From Ferrimonas futtsuensis DSM 18154 (GTDB lineage: Bacteria; Pseudomonadota; Gammaproteobacteria; Enterobacterales; Shewanellaceae), in contig NZ_AUGL01000006.1 of the NCBI RefSeq assembly GCF_000422645.1, positions 1 to 64,000 of the forward strand: a stretch of DNA of 64,000 nucleotides. The letters are read 5' to 3'. The notes below the pieces were generated by a model. It ran no database searches. It saw only the letters and a program-made list of their open reading frames with translations, and was not told the DNA's origin. Positions 26,031 to 33,781 of this stretch are shown here, piece after piece; the stretch's first letter is position 1; the number at the start of each line of letters is the position of its first letter. The position numbers were made by a program, and so were the translations under genes.

Positions 26031-28316
26031 ATGAGTAAGCAAAGCCGTTGCGAAACCCTGACCGACAACGAGCTGGAACAGGGCTTGCTGAAGGATACCA
26101 AACTGGACAGAAAATACCGGGTAGAGTGGGGCCAGGGGCCTGACTACACCCTGATCTGTGACGATGAGGATACCCGCAAGCCCTATCAGCGCCATTCAGG
26201 GGACGTGATTGCCCTGATGCCTCTGCGCAAGATGGACCGCACCTTTATCAGTGTTGGTCTGGACCACAACATCTGCGTGTCCTCCTTCAACGGTCGCCAG
26301 CAGCACCTGCTCACCGGTCACGACGATCGCATCATCGGCCTGATTGAGCTGGACAAGGGCAAGCTGCTCAGTGTGGCCAAGGACAACACGGTACGGGTGT
26401 GGGATCTGTTTGTCGGTCGTGAGCTGTCGGTCATGGAAGCGGAAGTGGCCGAGCTCAGCTGCATCAAGCTGTTCTCCAATTCCGAAAAGCTGGCCATCAC
26501 CGAGCCCAAGGATGTCACCATCTGGTCCTTTGCCGGCGAGAAGGTGGCGGTGATGCAGGGGCTCAAGTCTGCCATCAATGAAGTGTTCACCCTGGATGAC
26601 GGCAGCTGGCTGATCAAGACCGTGAAGAATCCGCCCAGCATCTGGTCTGCCACCGGCAAGTTCCTCCATCAGTTCAGATTTGACTTCAGTTTCGAGGAAG
26701 ACCTGGCCGAGCTGGACGGTAACCGTCTGTTGATCCGCCGTGACAGCAGCATCAGCCTCTGGTCTACCGAAGGTGAGCTGCTCAGCAGCCACGAAGCGGA
26801 CGATGATCTGGTGGCAGCCTTCAATACCCTGAAAAAGGGCCAGCGTGACAGCCGCAATCATATGGCGGACCACCCTGAGATCATCGATTACCCTCACCTG
26901 AGAAACCCGCTGCACCTGCCACACTCGCGCTTTAATGCCCGCGAGGAGCTTGAGTCGCAGGACCTCAAGCTGAGCGGCGAACGCAAGATGTTCTGGGACT
27001 TTTTCAATCGCCCCCTGTTTGAGCCGGTTAAGACCGCCATGAAGGGCACCATCGCTTCGGCTCGTCGTCAGCTTCGCAAGTTGGATGACAAGCAGCAGGC
27101 TACCGCCGAAGAGCGCGACCTGGCTGAGCGCAAGCGCAATGGCGCCGCGCGCTGGAGCTGGTTGTTCCTGATTCTGACCCTGGCGCTGGCCGGCACCGGT
27201 TACCTGGCCTTTATCGGCAACACCCAGGTGATGGATCTGGCCCGTCAGGTGGTTACCGAGCAACTGGACGCCCCCAGGCTGGCGGGTAAACGCGATTTCT
27301 ATCTGGTGGTGGCGGTCCTCTTCGGTGCCGCCGCTGGTGTGATGCTGCTGCTGGGTCTGATTCTGTTTGGCCGCAACCGCAAACACCGGCGCCGTCAGCT
27401 GCAGTTGGAGGAGAACCTGGCGGTTCAGGCGGTGATGGCCCCTGCCTATCACTCCATGATCAAGCGCATCAAAGCTTATCGTCGCAACCTGCTGAGCCAG
27501 ATCCCCATCTTCTCCGACAACGAACTGTTTGCCGGTCGCAAGGTGAGCGAGGCGATCAATCACCAGATTGACAACAAGCTGAAGCAGATGGCCATGGACG
27601 AGTGTGGCCTGGAGAAGAAGGAGATCATCTACACCGATCATGAAGCGATCGTTCTGGCGGATTGGGCGCTGATTCAGGATGACGACAAGCGTCGTCAGGT
27701 GAAATCCAAGCTGAACCTGAGCAATGAACTGAGTTTCTGGACCGGTGCCGACAAGCAGATCCTGTTTGCGGTGCAGTACGTTCAGTACATCTTTCTCACC
27801 GAGGACAAGGTGGACGTGTTCACCACCTATTACGACTTCATCGCCGGCAAGTGCATTGGCAAAGAAGCCAACGCCTTTTACTACAAGGATGTCACCAACG
27901 TAGCCAAGCGGGACGTGGACCGCAGCAACGGCTACAACGCCGACAACGGCTCCATCTCCGCCACCGAGATCACCCTGTCCGTGGCCAGTGGCGAGCGCAT
28001 CCGCCTGACCATCCTCAACGAGGACAGCGTCAGCTCCATGGCCAACGACGCCAAGGATAACGAGAGCACCTCCATCGAAGTGCGCATCGAGCAGTTGGAG
28101 CAGGATCGCCGTGAGATTCTGGAAGATGCCGATATGGATGAGGAGGAGCGGGAAGAGGAGCTGGCGATGATCGACGCTCACATGACCGATCTCCACAACC
28201 AGGACGTGGCTCAGGACACCACCGCATCGTCCACCAAGGCGGAGGAGACGGTGCGCAACATCCGTAAACAGCTGCATGACCATAAGCAGCACAACCGTAC
28301 TGAGGTGAAGATCTGA
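26031..28316 (+). CDS. WD40-like transmembrane protein of the SLOG/TIR operon
   Basis: This 761-residue protein begins with a beta-propeller-like region at about residues 55-255. It has WD-type repeats, the clearest being LTGHDDRIIGLIELDKGKLL and VRVWDLFVG, then VTIWS, SIWSATG and ISLWSTEG. A basic, coiled linker follows, then two membrane segments at about 375-395 and 423-447, and a large C-terminal domain of roughly 300 residues that I do not recognise, ending in a coiled coil around 690-730. It starts 15 bases after the SLOG gene, with GGAG before ATG. It probably acts as a membrane-bound scaffold or sensor for the other two proteins. This role is inference. Confidence 0.75.
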   Translation: MSKQSRCETLTDNELEQGLLKDTKLDRKYRVEWGQGPDYTLICDDEDTRKPYQRHSGDVIALMPLRKMDRTFISVGLDHNICVSSFNGRQQHLLTGHDDRIIGLIELDKGKLLSVAKDNTVRVWDLFVGRELSVMEAEVAELSCIKLFSNSEKLAITEPKDVTIWSFAGEKVAVMQGLKSAINEVFTLDDGSWLIKTVKNPPSIWSATGKFLHQFRFDFSFEEDLAELDGNRLLIRRDSSISLWSTEGELLSSHEADDDLVAAFNTLKKGQRDSRNHMADHPEIIDYPHLRNPLHLPHSRFNAREELESQDLKLSGERKMFWDFFNRPLFEPVKTAMKGTIASARRQLRKLDDKQQATAEERDLAERKRNGAARWSWLFLILTLALAGTGYLAFIGNTQVMDLARQVVTEQLDAPRLAGKRDFYLVVAVLFGAAAGVMLLLGLILFGRNRKHRRRQLQLEENLAVQAVMAPAYHSMIKRIKAYRRNLLSQIPIFSDNELFAGRKVSEAINHQIDNKLKQMAMDECGLEKKEIIYTDHEAIVLADWALIQDDDKRRQVKSKLNLSNELSFWTGADKQILFAVQYVQYIFLTEDKVDVFTTYYDFIAGKCIGKEANAFYYKDVTNVAKRDVDRSNGYNADNGSISATEITLSVASGERIRLTILNEDSVSSMANDAKDNESTSIEVRIEQLEQDRREILEDADMDEEEREEELAMIDAHMTDLHNQDVAQDTTASSTKAEETVRNIRKQLHDHKQHNRTEVKI

Positions 28317-29182
28317 TGCGACTCTTCCTGAGCTACTCCAGCCGGGACTTTCCTCTGGCCTCTGCCATAGTGCAGGGGCTGGGTGCCTTGGGCCATTCGG
28401 TCTGGTTTGCCCCCGAACAGATTGGCGCCAGTCGCTGCTTTGCCACTGAGATCAGCGCCGCCATGAAGGAGGCAGAGGTATTGCTTCTGCTGGCCAGCCG
28501 CCACTCTATCGGTGATGCAGCCCACGCTGGCTCCGCCGAGGTGAAGACAGAGATTAAGATGGCCCGGGAGAAGAATATCCCGGTGGTGCCGCTTAAGGTG
28601 GATGCCAGCCTGGACTGCGGCGGTGCCGAGGGGTTTGACTATCTGCTGAAGAACTTCCAGTGGCTGAATCTGGAGCCGATGTTGGCCATGGAGGATAATG
28701 ACGCCATCGCCAAGCTTATCGATGCGGCCCTGGTCAGCGGCGTCAGTGCCGACACCCAGCTGTTTGATCAGCAACTCACGGAAGTGGAAAAACTGTTGCG
28801 GGATAAGCACTGGCAGAAGGCCAAGGCGCTGCTTGAGGCTTTGGTGATGCCTGCGGATCTGCGCCAGCAACAGGAGTTGCTGAAGCTGGTGGCCCTGATG
28901 CAATCCAGGCCCATCAAGAGCCTGTCCAAGCAGCAGGCGGACTGGCTGGTGGGCAGGTTGACTGCTTTGGCTCAGGGAGAGCAGGCGTCAGTGGCGCTGT
29001 ATATGTTGGCGCTGATCTCTCAGGGATTCTATCAGGCCAATGCCATTGCCGATGCCACGCCGGGGGTGCCCAGCCTGAAGCAGCAGGCCCAGCCTCTGGG
29101 ACGGCTTAAGGCCAAGTACATCAAGATGACCGACGCCATATTGGCAGACAGCACCGCCTTTGCCACCAACTGGCGCTACTGA
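28316..29182 (+). CDS. TIR-domain protein
   Basis: This 288-residue protein has an N-terminal TIR domain at residues 1-120: MRLFLSYSSRD (box 1), VWFAPEQIGAS, AEVLLLLASRHS and EVKTEIKMAREKNIPVVPL. Glu79 lies where the catalytic glutamate of NAD-cleaving bacterial TIRs is expected. The C-terminal half is helical and may be a TPR-like or partner-binding region. Its ATG overlaps the stop of the WD40-like gene by one base, so expression is tightly coupled. Known bacterial TIRs degrade NAD or make cyclic ADP-ribose signals; either is possible here, with the SLOG protein as receptor. Confidence 0.85.
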   Translation: MRLFLSYSSRDFPLASAIVQGLGALGHSVWFAPEQIGASRCFATEISAAMKEAEVLLLLASRHSIGDAAHAGSAEVKTEIKMAREKNIPVVPLKVDASLDCGGAEGFDYLLKNFQWLNLEPMLAMEDNDAIAKLIDAALVSGVSADTQLFDQQLTEVEKLLRDKHWQKAKALLEALVMPADLRQQQELLKLVALMQSRPIKSLSKQQADWLVGRLTALAQGEQASVALYMLALISQGFYQANAIADATPGVPSLKQQAQPLGRLKAKYIKMTDAILADSTAFATNWRY

Positions 29183-29200
29183 GCGGCAGATGCAGACACA

Positions 29201-29224
29201 GGGCTCCTTCGGGGGCCCTTTTTC
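29201..29224 (+). terminator. Terminator of the SLOG/WD40/TIR operon
   Basis: Stem GGGCTCC / GGGGCCC with a TTCG loop and a T tract, 18 bases after the TIR stop. It separates this operon from the next gene pair. Confidence 0.85.
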
Positions 29225-29356
29225 GTGGCTTTACACTGGAACGCATTGTGTACGTCCACCGAAACACCCGGGTTGTTGAAATTGTGTTGCTAACGGGGCA
29301 GGGTTAACCAATAACAAGGAGCCGGCCATGAGCGGGCGGAAAAGGAAGGAAGCACC

Positions 29357-30541
29357 ATGACCCACACTGAATCGTTTGATCGCTGGATTCGCAGCGAGTT
29401 TGTTCACCTGAATACCGAACTGGAACAGCTCTACTTCGCCCAGGAAGACAGGGCCAACGTCCAGGGAGTGGGGGATGAGCTCAAGGAGGCGATGGAGCGC
29501 CGGGGGCGCGAACACATCAGCCGCCTGCTTGACGAAGGGAATACCGACCAGGGGTTCGATGCCAACTTCGATCTCCTGGGCAACGTGGGAATGTATATGG
29601 CGGCCTGTCGCCGTCATGATCTGACCGAACCGTCGCGAGAGACCAGTTCGCCGTTGAAGGAGGCCTCGGCACTGGCGCTGCACATCGGCGCCTCACTGGG
29701 TGTCACGCCCAGATTCGCCACCAGCCACCTCACTACCCACTGCATGGCGAAAGAGGGCCGGCCCAAACGCTTCACCTCCCTGGAGGATGAAGCGCTGTTT
29801 ATCGACTTCAATACCCTGGCGGTGTTGGCCTATAAACGCGCCGCCGATGCCATGGTGCGGATCCTGCCCATGGGGATCTCCCATCCCATTGCCCCCTATC
29901 TGCTGGAAGATGCCCGGGCGGCCCTGGTGGATGTGGCCAAGTGGAATCAGGTGCTGTTTGACCGCCTGGACGGCGAGCGCTTCTTCCACAGCGTACGCCC
30001 CTACTACAAGCCATTTCGGGTGGGGCAGCATGAGTATCGCGGTGCCAACGCCGGGGACTTTGCCGGCATCAACGTCATCGACATGCTGCTGGGTCTTTGC
30101 CAGGCCAACAATCCTTTCTATTCCCAACTGCTGGTGGACAAGTTTCTCTATATGATGCCAGAGGATCAGAGCCTGCTTCGTGATGTGATGCGCCGCCGCA
30201 GCTTCCTGGATCAACTGCTGGAGGTGGCGCCTGGCCAACAGCAGAGCGACTGGTATCAGCAGGTGGCGGGCAAGCTCATCGAGGTGCTGGATGCCCACGG
30301 TCATACCGCGCATCAGCATCATGATCAGCTGGTGTCCCGCTTCATTGCCAAACCTTCGGAAACCATGGCCAAACAGCACCTGGCCCAGGTGACCGCCAGT
30401 GGCCCGCCGCTGGAGGTATTGTTGCGTTCACTGGCCAAGCTTAGGGATCTGCGTATGGCGGCGGTCAGGGATGATATTCCAAGCCGCCACAGAGAAGTGG
30501 CCCAGCTGAAAGCCAGCGTAAACCAAGGAGGGCGCAAGTGA
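29357..30541 (+). CDS. PrnB-like (DUF1864) protein, tryptophan-dioxygenase-fold heme enzyme candidate
   Basis: This 394-residue protein belongs to the DUF1864/PrnB family, structurally related to tryptophan and indoleamine 2,3-dioxygenases; PrnB rearranges 7-chlorotryptophan in pyrrolnitrin synthesis. Recognisable conserved blocks are FVHLNTELEQLYFAQEDRA, FDLLGNVGMYMAACRRHDL, ISHPIAPYLLEDARAAL, VRPYYKPFRVGQHEYRGANA and AGINVIDMLLGLC. The invariant-looking HEYRGANAGD segment and several histidines could serve heme or substrate. No other pyrrolnitrin genes are near. It overlaps the next gene by four bases, so the two products act together. GGAAGGAAG precedes the ATG. Confidence 0.8.
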   Translation: MTHTESFDRWIRSEFVHLNTELEQLYFAQEDRANVQGVGDELKEAMERRGREHISRLLDEGNTDQGFDANFDLLGNVGMYMAACRRHDLTEPSRETSSPLKEASALALHIGASLGVTPRFATSHLTTHCMAKEGRPKRFTSLEDEALFIDFNTLAVLAYKRAADAMVRILPMGISHPIAPYLLEDARAALVDVAKWNQVLFDRLDGERFFHSVRPYYKPFRVGQHEYRGANAGDFAGINVIDMLLGLCQANNPFYSQLLVDKFLYMMPEDQSLLRDVMRRRSFLDQLLEVAPGQQQSDWYQQVAGKLIEVLDAHGHTAHQHHDQLVSRFIAKPSETMAKQHLAQVTASGPPLEVLLRSLAKLRDLRMAAVRDDIPSRHREVAQLKASVNQGGRK

Positions 30542-31653
30542 GTCAGTTTCCCGTTGAGCCGGTAGAGGGGATCTACCTGCAGAGTCACTCTGTGGGTCGC
30601 CCCTGGCAGGGCGCCCAGCAGGCGGTGTCCGAGCGGTTTTTCCAGCCCTGGCACCAACAAGGCGAGCCGTGGGGGCAATGGCTGGAGGGGATCCATCGGT
30701 TTCAAGCCGGACTGGCGAACTTCATTGGGGGAGAGGCTGAGCAGTTTTGTCCCCAGGTGAATCTGTCCAGTGCCCTGACCAAACTGCTGGGGGCGCTAGA
30801 GCCAAACCCAAATCGACCTATATTGCTGATGTGCGAGGAGGACTTCCCCTCCATGGTGTTTGTGGCGCAGCAAGCCCAGTCCTGGGGCTGGCAGACGCGG
30901 CTGATCCCCAAGGGCAGCGATGTCACCGATCTGGCCATGTGGCACAGTCATCTGTCCAGGGAGGATGTGGGTTTGGTGTTCGTCACCCAGGTGCAGTCCA
31001 ACACCGGACAGCAGGCGCCGGTCCAGGCCATCTGCGGATTGGCCAGAAGCCGCGGCATTCATACTGTGGTCGATGTCGCCCAGTCCATGGGGATCCTGCC
31101 GATGGCCATAGACCAATGGCAGGCGGACGCGGTAATCGGATCCTGCGTGAAATGGCTGGGAGGCGGTCCCGGTGCTGGCTTTATCTGGTTGTGCCCGGTG
31201 TTGACACCACAACTGGCGCCCAAGGATGTGGGCTGGTTCTCCCACGCCAATCCCTTTGAGTTCGATCCCCACCACTTTGAGTATCACGGAGAAGCGGCCC
31301 GATTCTGGGGGGGGACGCCATCGGTGATGCCATACTTGCTGGCGGCCTATGCCCTGGAGCAGGCGGCAGAGGTGGGCATCGACAACATTCGAGCCCATAA
31401 CCTGGCCCTGGTCGATACGCTGATCGCTTCCTGCCCTCATTGGGTGCGTTCACCGACTGAACCCCACCGTCGGGGCGGAACGGTGATCATCGATCCCGGT
31501 GCCAGCCTGGCGGAAGTGGAGAGGGGGCTCGCCGAACTCAAGGTGCATTATGATCGCCGCGAGCTTGGACTCAGGCTCTCGCCCCACCTGTGTAACAGCA
31601 GTGAGCAGCTGCAACAGGTTGCCGAGGTATTGAGCGCATTGGCGGGCAAATGA
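30538..31653 (+). CDS. Kynureninase-like class V aminotransferase-fold PLP enzyme
   Basis: This 371-residue PLP enzyme has the class V fold. The cofactor aspartate is in VVDVAQSMG, and the Schiff-base lysine is in GSCVKWLGGGPGAGF at about residue 206. An N-terminal IYLQSHSVGRP block and C-terminal LRLSPHLCNSSE also fit kynureninase relatives. Translation starts at GTG within the GTGA overlap with the PrnB-like gene. Pairing with a tryptophan-dioxygenase-fold protein suggests a two-step modification of tryptophan or a related indole, but the true substrate cannot be read from the sequence. Confidence 0.82.
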   Translation: MSQFPVEPVEGIYLQSHSVGRPWQGAQQAVSERFFQPWHQQGEPWGQWLEGIHRFQAGLANFIGGEAEQFCPQVNLSSALTKLLGALEPNPNRPILLMCEEDFPSMVFVAQQAQSWGWQTRLIPKGSDVTDLAMWHSHLSREDVGLVFVTQVQSNTGQQAPVQAICGLARSRGIHTVVDVAQSMGILPMAIDQWQADAVIGSCVKWLGGGPGAGFIWLCPVLTPQLAPKDVGWFSHANPFEFDPHHFEYHGEAARFWGGTPSVMPYLLAAYALEQAAEVGIDNIRAHNLALVDTLIASCPHWVRSPTEPHRRGGTVIIDPGASLAEVERGLAELKVHYDRRELGLRLSPHLCNSSEQLQQVAEVLSALAGK

Positions 31654-31725
31654 TCGGATGAACTGCGGGTGGTGCACTCTTAGCCCGGAATCGCACGGCA
31701 AATAGGCAAACGATCCGCCAGGGGG

Positions 31726-31753
31726 TTGCAGAGAAAACCGTTGCCGCTACAAT
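31726..31753 (+). promoter_or_regulatory. Promoter of the tRNA-Gly/tRNA-Cys operon
   Basis: TTGCAG (31726-31731), a 16-base spacer and TACAAT (31748-31753), followed by a transcription start region near 31760. It lies 40 bases before the first tRNA-Gly-like repeat. Confidence 0.7.
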
Positions 31754-31793
31754 GACTCTCGTCCTCTGGAGACAGAGAGACACAGCATTTTGT

Positions 31794-32053
31794 AGATGCA
31801 AAGATTTAAGCGGCACTAGCTCAGTGCAGGGTAAAGAGCAGCGCAACCTTGCTGTGATTCGCCCGACACTAAATAGATGCAAAGATTTAAGCGGCACTGG
31901 CTCAGTGTGGGGTAAAGAGCAGCGCAACCTTGCTGTGATTCGCCCGACACTAAATAGATGCAAAGATTTAAGCGGCACTGGCTCAGTGTGGGATAGAAAG
32001 TAGCGCAACCTTCTTTTTTCCTTCAAAGACACTAAACAGATGCAAAGATTTAA
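31794..32053 (+). repeat. Three tandem truncated tRNA-Gly-like repeats upstream of tRNA-Gly
   Basis: Units start at 31794, 31875 and 31956 (81, 81 and 82 bases), each with AGATGCAAAGATTTAA followed by GCGGCACTRGCTCAG, the leader and 5' end (acceptor strand and D arm) of tRNA-Gly. The intact gene at 32054 continues the same phase, its leader AGATGC starting at 32038. In the repeats the D arm breaks down, a GCGCAACCTTGC-like anticodon-stem fragment remains and the T arm is lost. They look like decayed tandem duplications retained in the 5' leader. Confidence 0.9.
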
Positions 32054-32129
32054 GCGGCACTAGCTCAGCTGGTAGAGCGCAACCTTGCCAAGGTTGAGGT
32101 CACGAGTTCGAACCTCGTGTGCCGCTCCA
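32054..32129 (+). tRNA. tRNA-Gly (GCC)
   Basis: A complete 76-base cloverleaf with encoded CCA. The acceptor is GCGGCAC/GTGCCGC, the anticodon loop TTGCCAA gives GCC, and the T arm contains GAGTTCGAACCTC. Confidence 0.97.
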
Positions 32130-32158
32130 AATTTTCCCTGACCGGGAATCAAAAATAT

Positions 32159-32232
32159 GGCGCGTTGGCAGAGTGGCTATGCAGCGGATTGCAAATCCGT
32201 GGACCTCGGTTCGACTCCGGGACGCGCCTCCA
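32159..32232 (+). tRNA. tRNA-Cys (GCA)
   Basis: A complete 74-base cloverleaf with encoded CCA. The acceptor is GGCGCGT/ACGCGCC, the anticodon loop TTGCAAA gives GCA, and the T arm contains GGTTCGACTCC. It lies 29 bases after tRNA-Gly, so the two are co-transcribed. Confidence 0.97.
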
Positions 32233-32243
32233 CTTTTGACGAG

Positions 32244-32274
32244 AAAGCGGTAACCTTTGGGTTGCCGCTTTTTT
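32244..32274 (+). terminator. First terminator after tRNA-Cys
   Basis: Stem GCGGTAACC / GGTTGCCGC (one G-U pair), TTT loop and T tract, 11 bases after the tRNA. Confidence 0.85.
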
Positions 32275-32290
32275 CGTTTCGAGCGTTTAA

Positions 32291-32359
32291 TGGCGAATAG
32301 GATTGCAAATCCATGGACCGTAATTCTGCCGACCCCCTCGACTCCGGGACGCGCCTCCA
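32291..32359 (+). pseudogene. Truncated tRNA-Cys copy 1
   Basis: This piece retains the anticodon arm GGATTGCAAATCC and the 3' end CGACTCCGGGACGCGCCTCC plus A of tRNA-Cys. The 5' acceptor strand and most of the D arm are missing, and an insertion precedes the T arm. It cannot fold as a full tRNA. Confidence 0.85.
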
Positions 32360-32370
32360 CTTTTGAATAG

Positions 32371-32398
32371 AAAAAGCTACCTTCGGGTGGCTTTTTTT
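32371..32398 (+). terminator. Terminator after truncated tRNA-Cys copy 1
   Basis: Stem AAAAAGCTACC / GGTGGCTTTTT with a TTCG loop and a T tract. Confidence 0.85.
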
Positions 32399-32412
32399 GT
32401 ATCTGTTGCTCA

Positions 32413-32478
32413 GTGGCGAACAGGATTGCAAATCCATGGACCGTAATTCTGCCGACCCCTCGACACCGGGACGCGCCC
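32413..32478 (+). pseudogene. Truncated tRNA-Cys copy 2
   Basis: It is nearly identical to copy 1 (GGATTGCAAATCCATGGACC, then CGACACCGGGACGCGCC), but its CCA end is decayed. It is followed by a further terminator. Confidence 0.85.
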
Positions 32479-32488
32479 GTGCAAAAAG

Positions 32489-32520
32489 AGAAACGGCCAC
32501 CTGTCGGTGACCGCTTTTTT
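32489..32520 (+). terminator. Terminator after truncated tRNA-Cys copy 2
   Basis: Stem CGGCCACC / GGTGACCG (one mismatch), TGTC loop and T tract at 32515-32520. Confidence 0.75.
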
Positions 32521-32540
32521 ACAGTGTCTATTGAAGGTGC

Positions 32541-32912
32541 TCAGTACACATCTTCCAGCTCAAAGGCGCGCTCGAGAGTTTCCTTTACCTTGCAGTGCAG
32601 AGAGTCGGTGACGCCGCCGGTGCCGCTGGCTTTGTGGGAGAGGAATTCGCACTTGGCATCACGGTAGTCGATCCATTGGCGGTGCAGTGCTTCCAACTCT
32701 TTCTGCCGTTCAGGGGGAAGCCGCTCCAGTGCCTGCTCGAGAGCGTAGAGAAGCCGTTCTGTCTTCCTGTCCAGTTCCAACTCAAGACAGTTGTTCAGCT
32801 CAGATTCGCTGCTCGCCTCCCGGGCACACAGTTCATATTCGCCGCTGTAACGCACCTCCTCTGCCAATAACGGCAGAGTCAGCAGGGCCAGGCAGAGGCC
32901 TAGGGCTCGCAT
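32541..32912 (-). CDS. Exported LprI-like DUF1311 protein
   Basis: This 123-residue protein has a signal peptide (MRALGLCLALLTLPLLAEE) and a mature domain of the DUF1311 type found in the mycobacterial lysozyme inhibitor LprI. It has paired cysteines (LCAREASSESELNNCLE), the block HRQWIDYRDAKCEFLS, and GTGGVTDSLHCKVKETLERAFEL. Conserved cysteines suggest two disulfides in the periplasm. Lysozyme inhibition is known for one family member only and is not assured here. Confidence 0.85.
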   Translation of the reverse strand: MRALGLCLALLTLPLLAEEVRYSGEYELCAREASSESELNNCLELELDRKTERLLYALEQALERLPPERQKELEALHRQWIDYRDAKCEFLSHKASGTGGVTDSLHCKVKETLERAFELEDVY

Positions 32913-32968
32913 GAAGATCTCCTGATGGCGTCCATTACACCCAGACTATGTCATTAGAAGGACAATAC

Positions 32969-33724
32969 TCAAGCATCTGATTGAATTGAATCGTCTTTAA
33001 TTGCTGACATCAGATAGTTCACCTTGTCACTGGAGCACAATCGCCAACGGCGCGACAGCGGGTTGTAGCTCATCCCTTTGGGTGAGTGACAGCTAAATCC
33101 CAGGGGGGAGAGCGCATGGGTTACTTCATCCGGGGTGACGAAGGCGCGCCAGCTGTGAGTACCCTTGGGCAGGGCCCTGAGAACATACTCGGCCCCAATG
33201 ATGCCAATCAGGTAGCTTTTCCAGGTGCGGTTCAGCGTGGCCACCATCATCATGCCGCCGGGTTTGACCAGTTCGCCACACTCCTTGAGGAGCCGGGCTG
33301 GGTCAGGCACATGCTCCACCACCTCGGTATTCAGCACCAGATCAAAACCGGCGCCTTCCTCTACCAGCGTCTGGCTCAGACAGTGACGGTAACTCAGGTT
33401 GGCGGACAGTTCCCAACCGTTTTGCCTGGCAACCCGGATATTGACGGCACTGGCATCGATTCCCAGAACCTGATGGCCTGCGCGGGCCAGGGGTTCGGTA
33501 AGAATGCCGGCGCCGCAGCCGACATCGAGAATCGACAGGGGCTTGTCGCCAAAATGACGTTGGATTTCATTGAGAATATGATGCAGCCGCACCCGGTTGA
33601 ATTCGAGCACAGTGTGAAAGGCGCCATCGGGTTTCCGCCACTCTTCGGCGAGGGCGTCGAAGCGCCGAACCTCCTCGGAAGAGAGGTTGTCCGGCGTTCC
33701 GGTGAGTTTGTCTTTGCTGAGCAT
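32969..33724 (-). CDS. ubiG: Ubiquinone O-methyltransferase UbiG (or close paralog)
   Basis: This 251-residue SAM-dependent methyltransferase matches UbiG, which performs both O-methylations in ubiquinone synthesis. It has the SAM motif ILDVGCGAGI near residue 65, NTEVVEHVPDPARLLKECG, and the UbiG-specific block TLNRTWKSYLIGIIGAEYVL followed by RALPKGTHSW. The N-terminus (KFEA-like VRRFDALAEEW) and C-terminus (MSYNPLSRRWRL, VNYLMSA) also fit. AAGG precedes the ATG. The acyl-CoA-binding protein gene upstream on the same strand may be co-transcribed. Whether another ubiG exists elsewhere cannot be seen. Confidence 0.85.
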   Translation of the reverse strand: MLSKDKLTGTPDNLSSEEVRRFDALAEEWRKPDGAFHTVLEFNRVRLHHILNEIQRHFGDKPLSILDVGCGAGILTEPLARAGHQVLGIDASAVNIRVARQNGWELSANLSYRHCLSQTLVEEGAGFDLVLNTEVVEHVPDPARLLKECGELVKPGGMMMVATLNRTWKSYLIGIIGAEYVLRALPKGTHSWRAFVTPDEVTHALSPLGFSCHSPKGMSYNPLSRRWRLCSSDKVNYLMSAIKDDSIQSDA

Positions 33725-33781
33725 GGCCCTTAACTCTCTGAAAATGCTAAGTATGGCATACGAAAGTCAGGGCCGTCAGGA

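Noticed and set aside
26196-28292. A 698-codon open frame on the minus strand
   Set aside because: It is a shadow of the WD40-like membrane protein gene caused by GC-rich codon bias.
31571-32032. A repetitive 153-codon open frame on the minus strand
   Set aside because: Its internal repeats come from the tandem tRNA-Gly-like units; it has no ribosome binding site.
31794-32053. CRISPR-like regular repeats
   Set aside because: Units are contiguous, about 81 bases, with no unique spacers, and each contains a tRNA-Gly 5' half.
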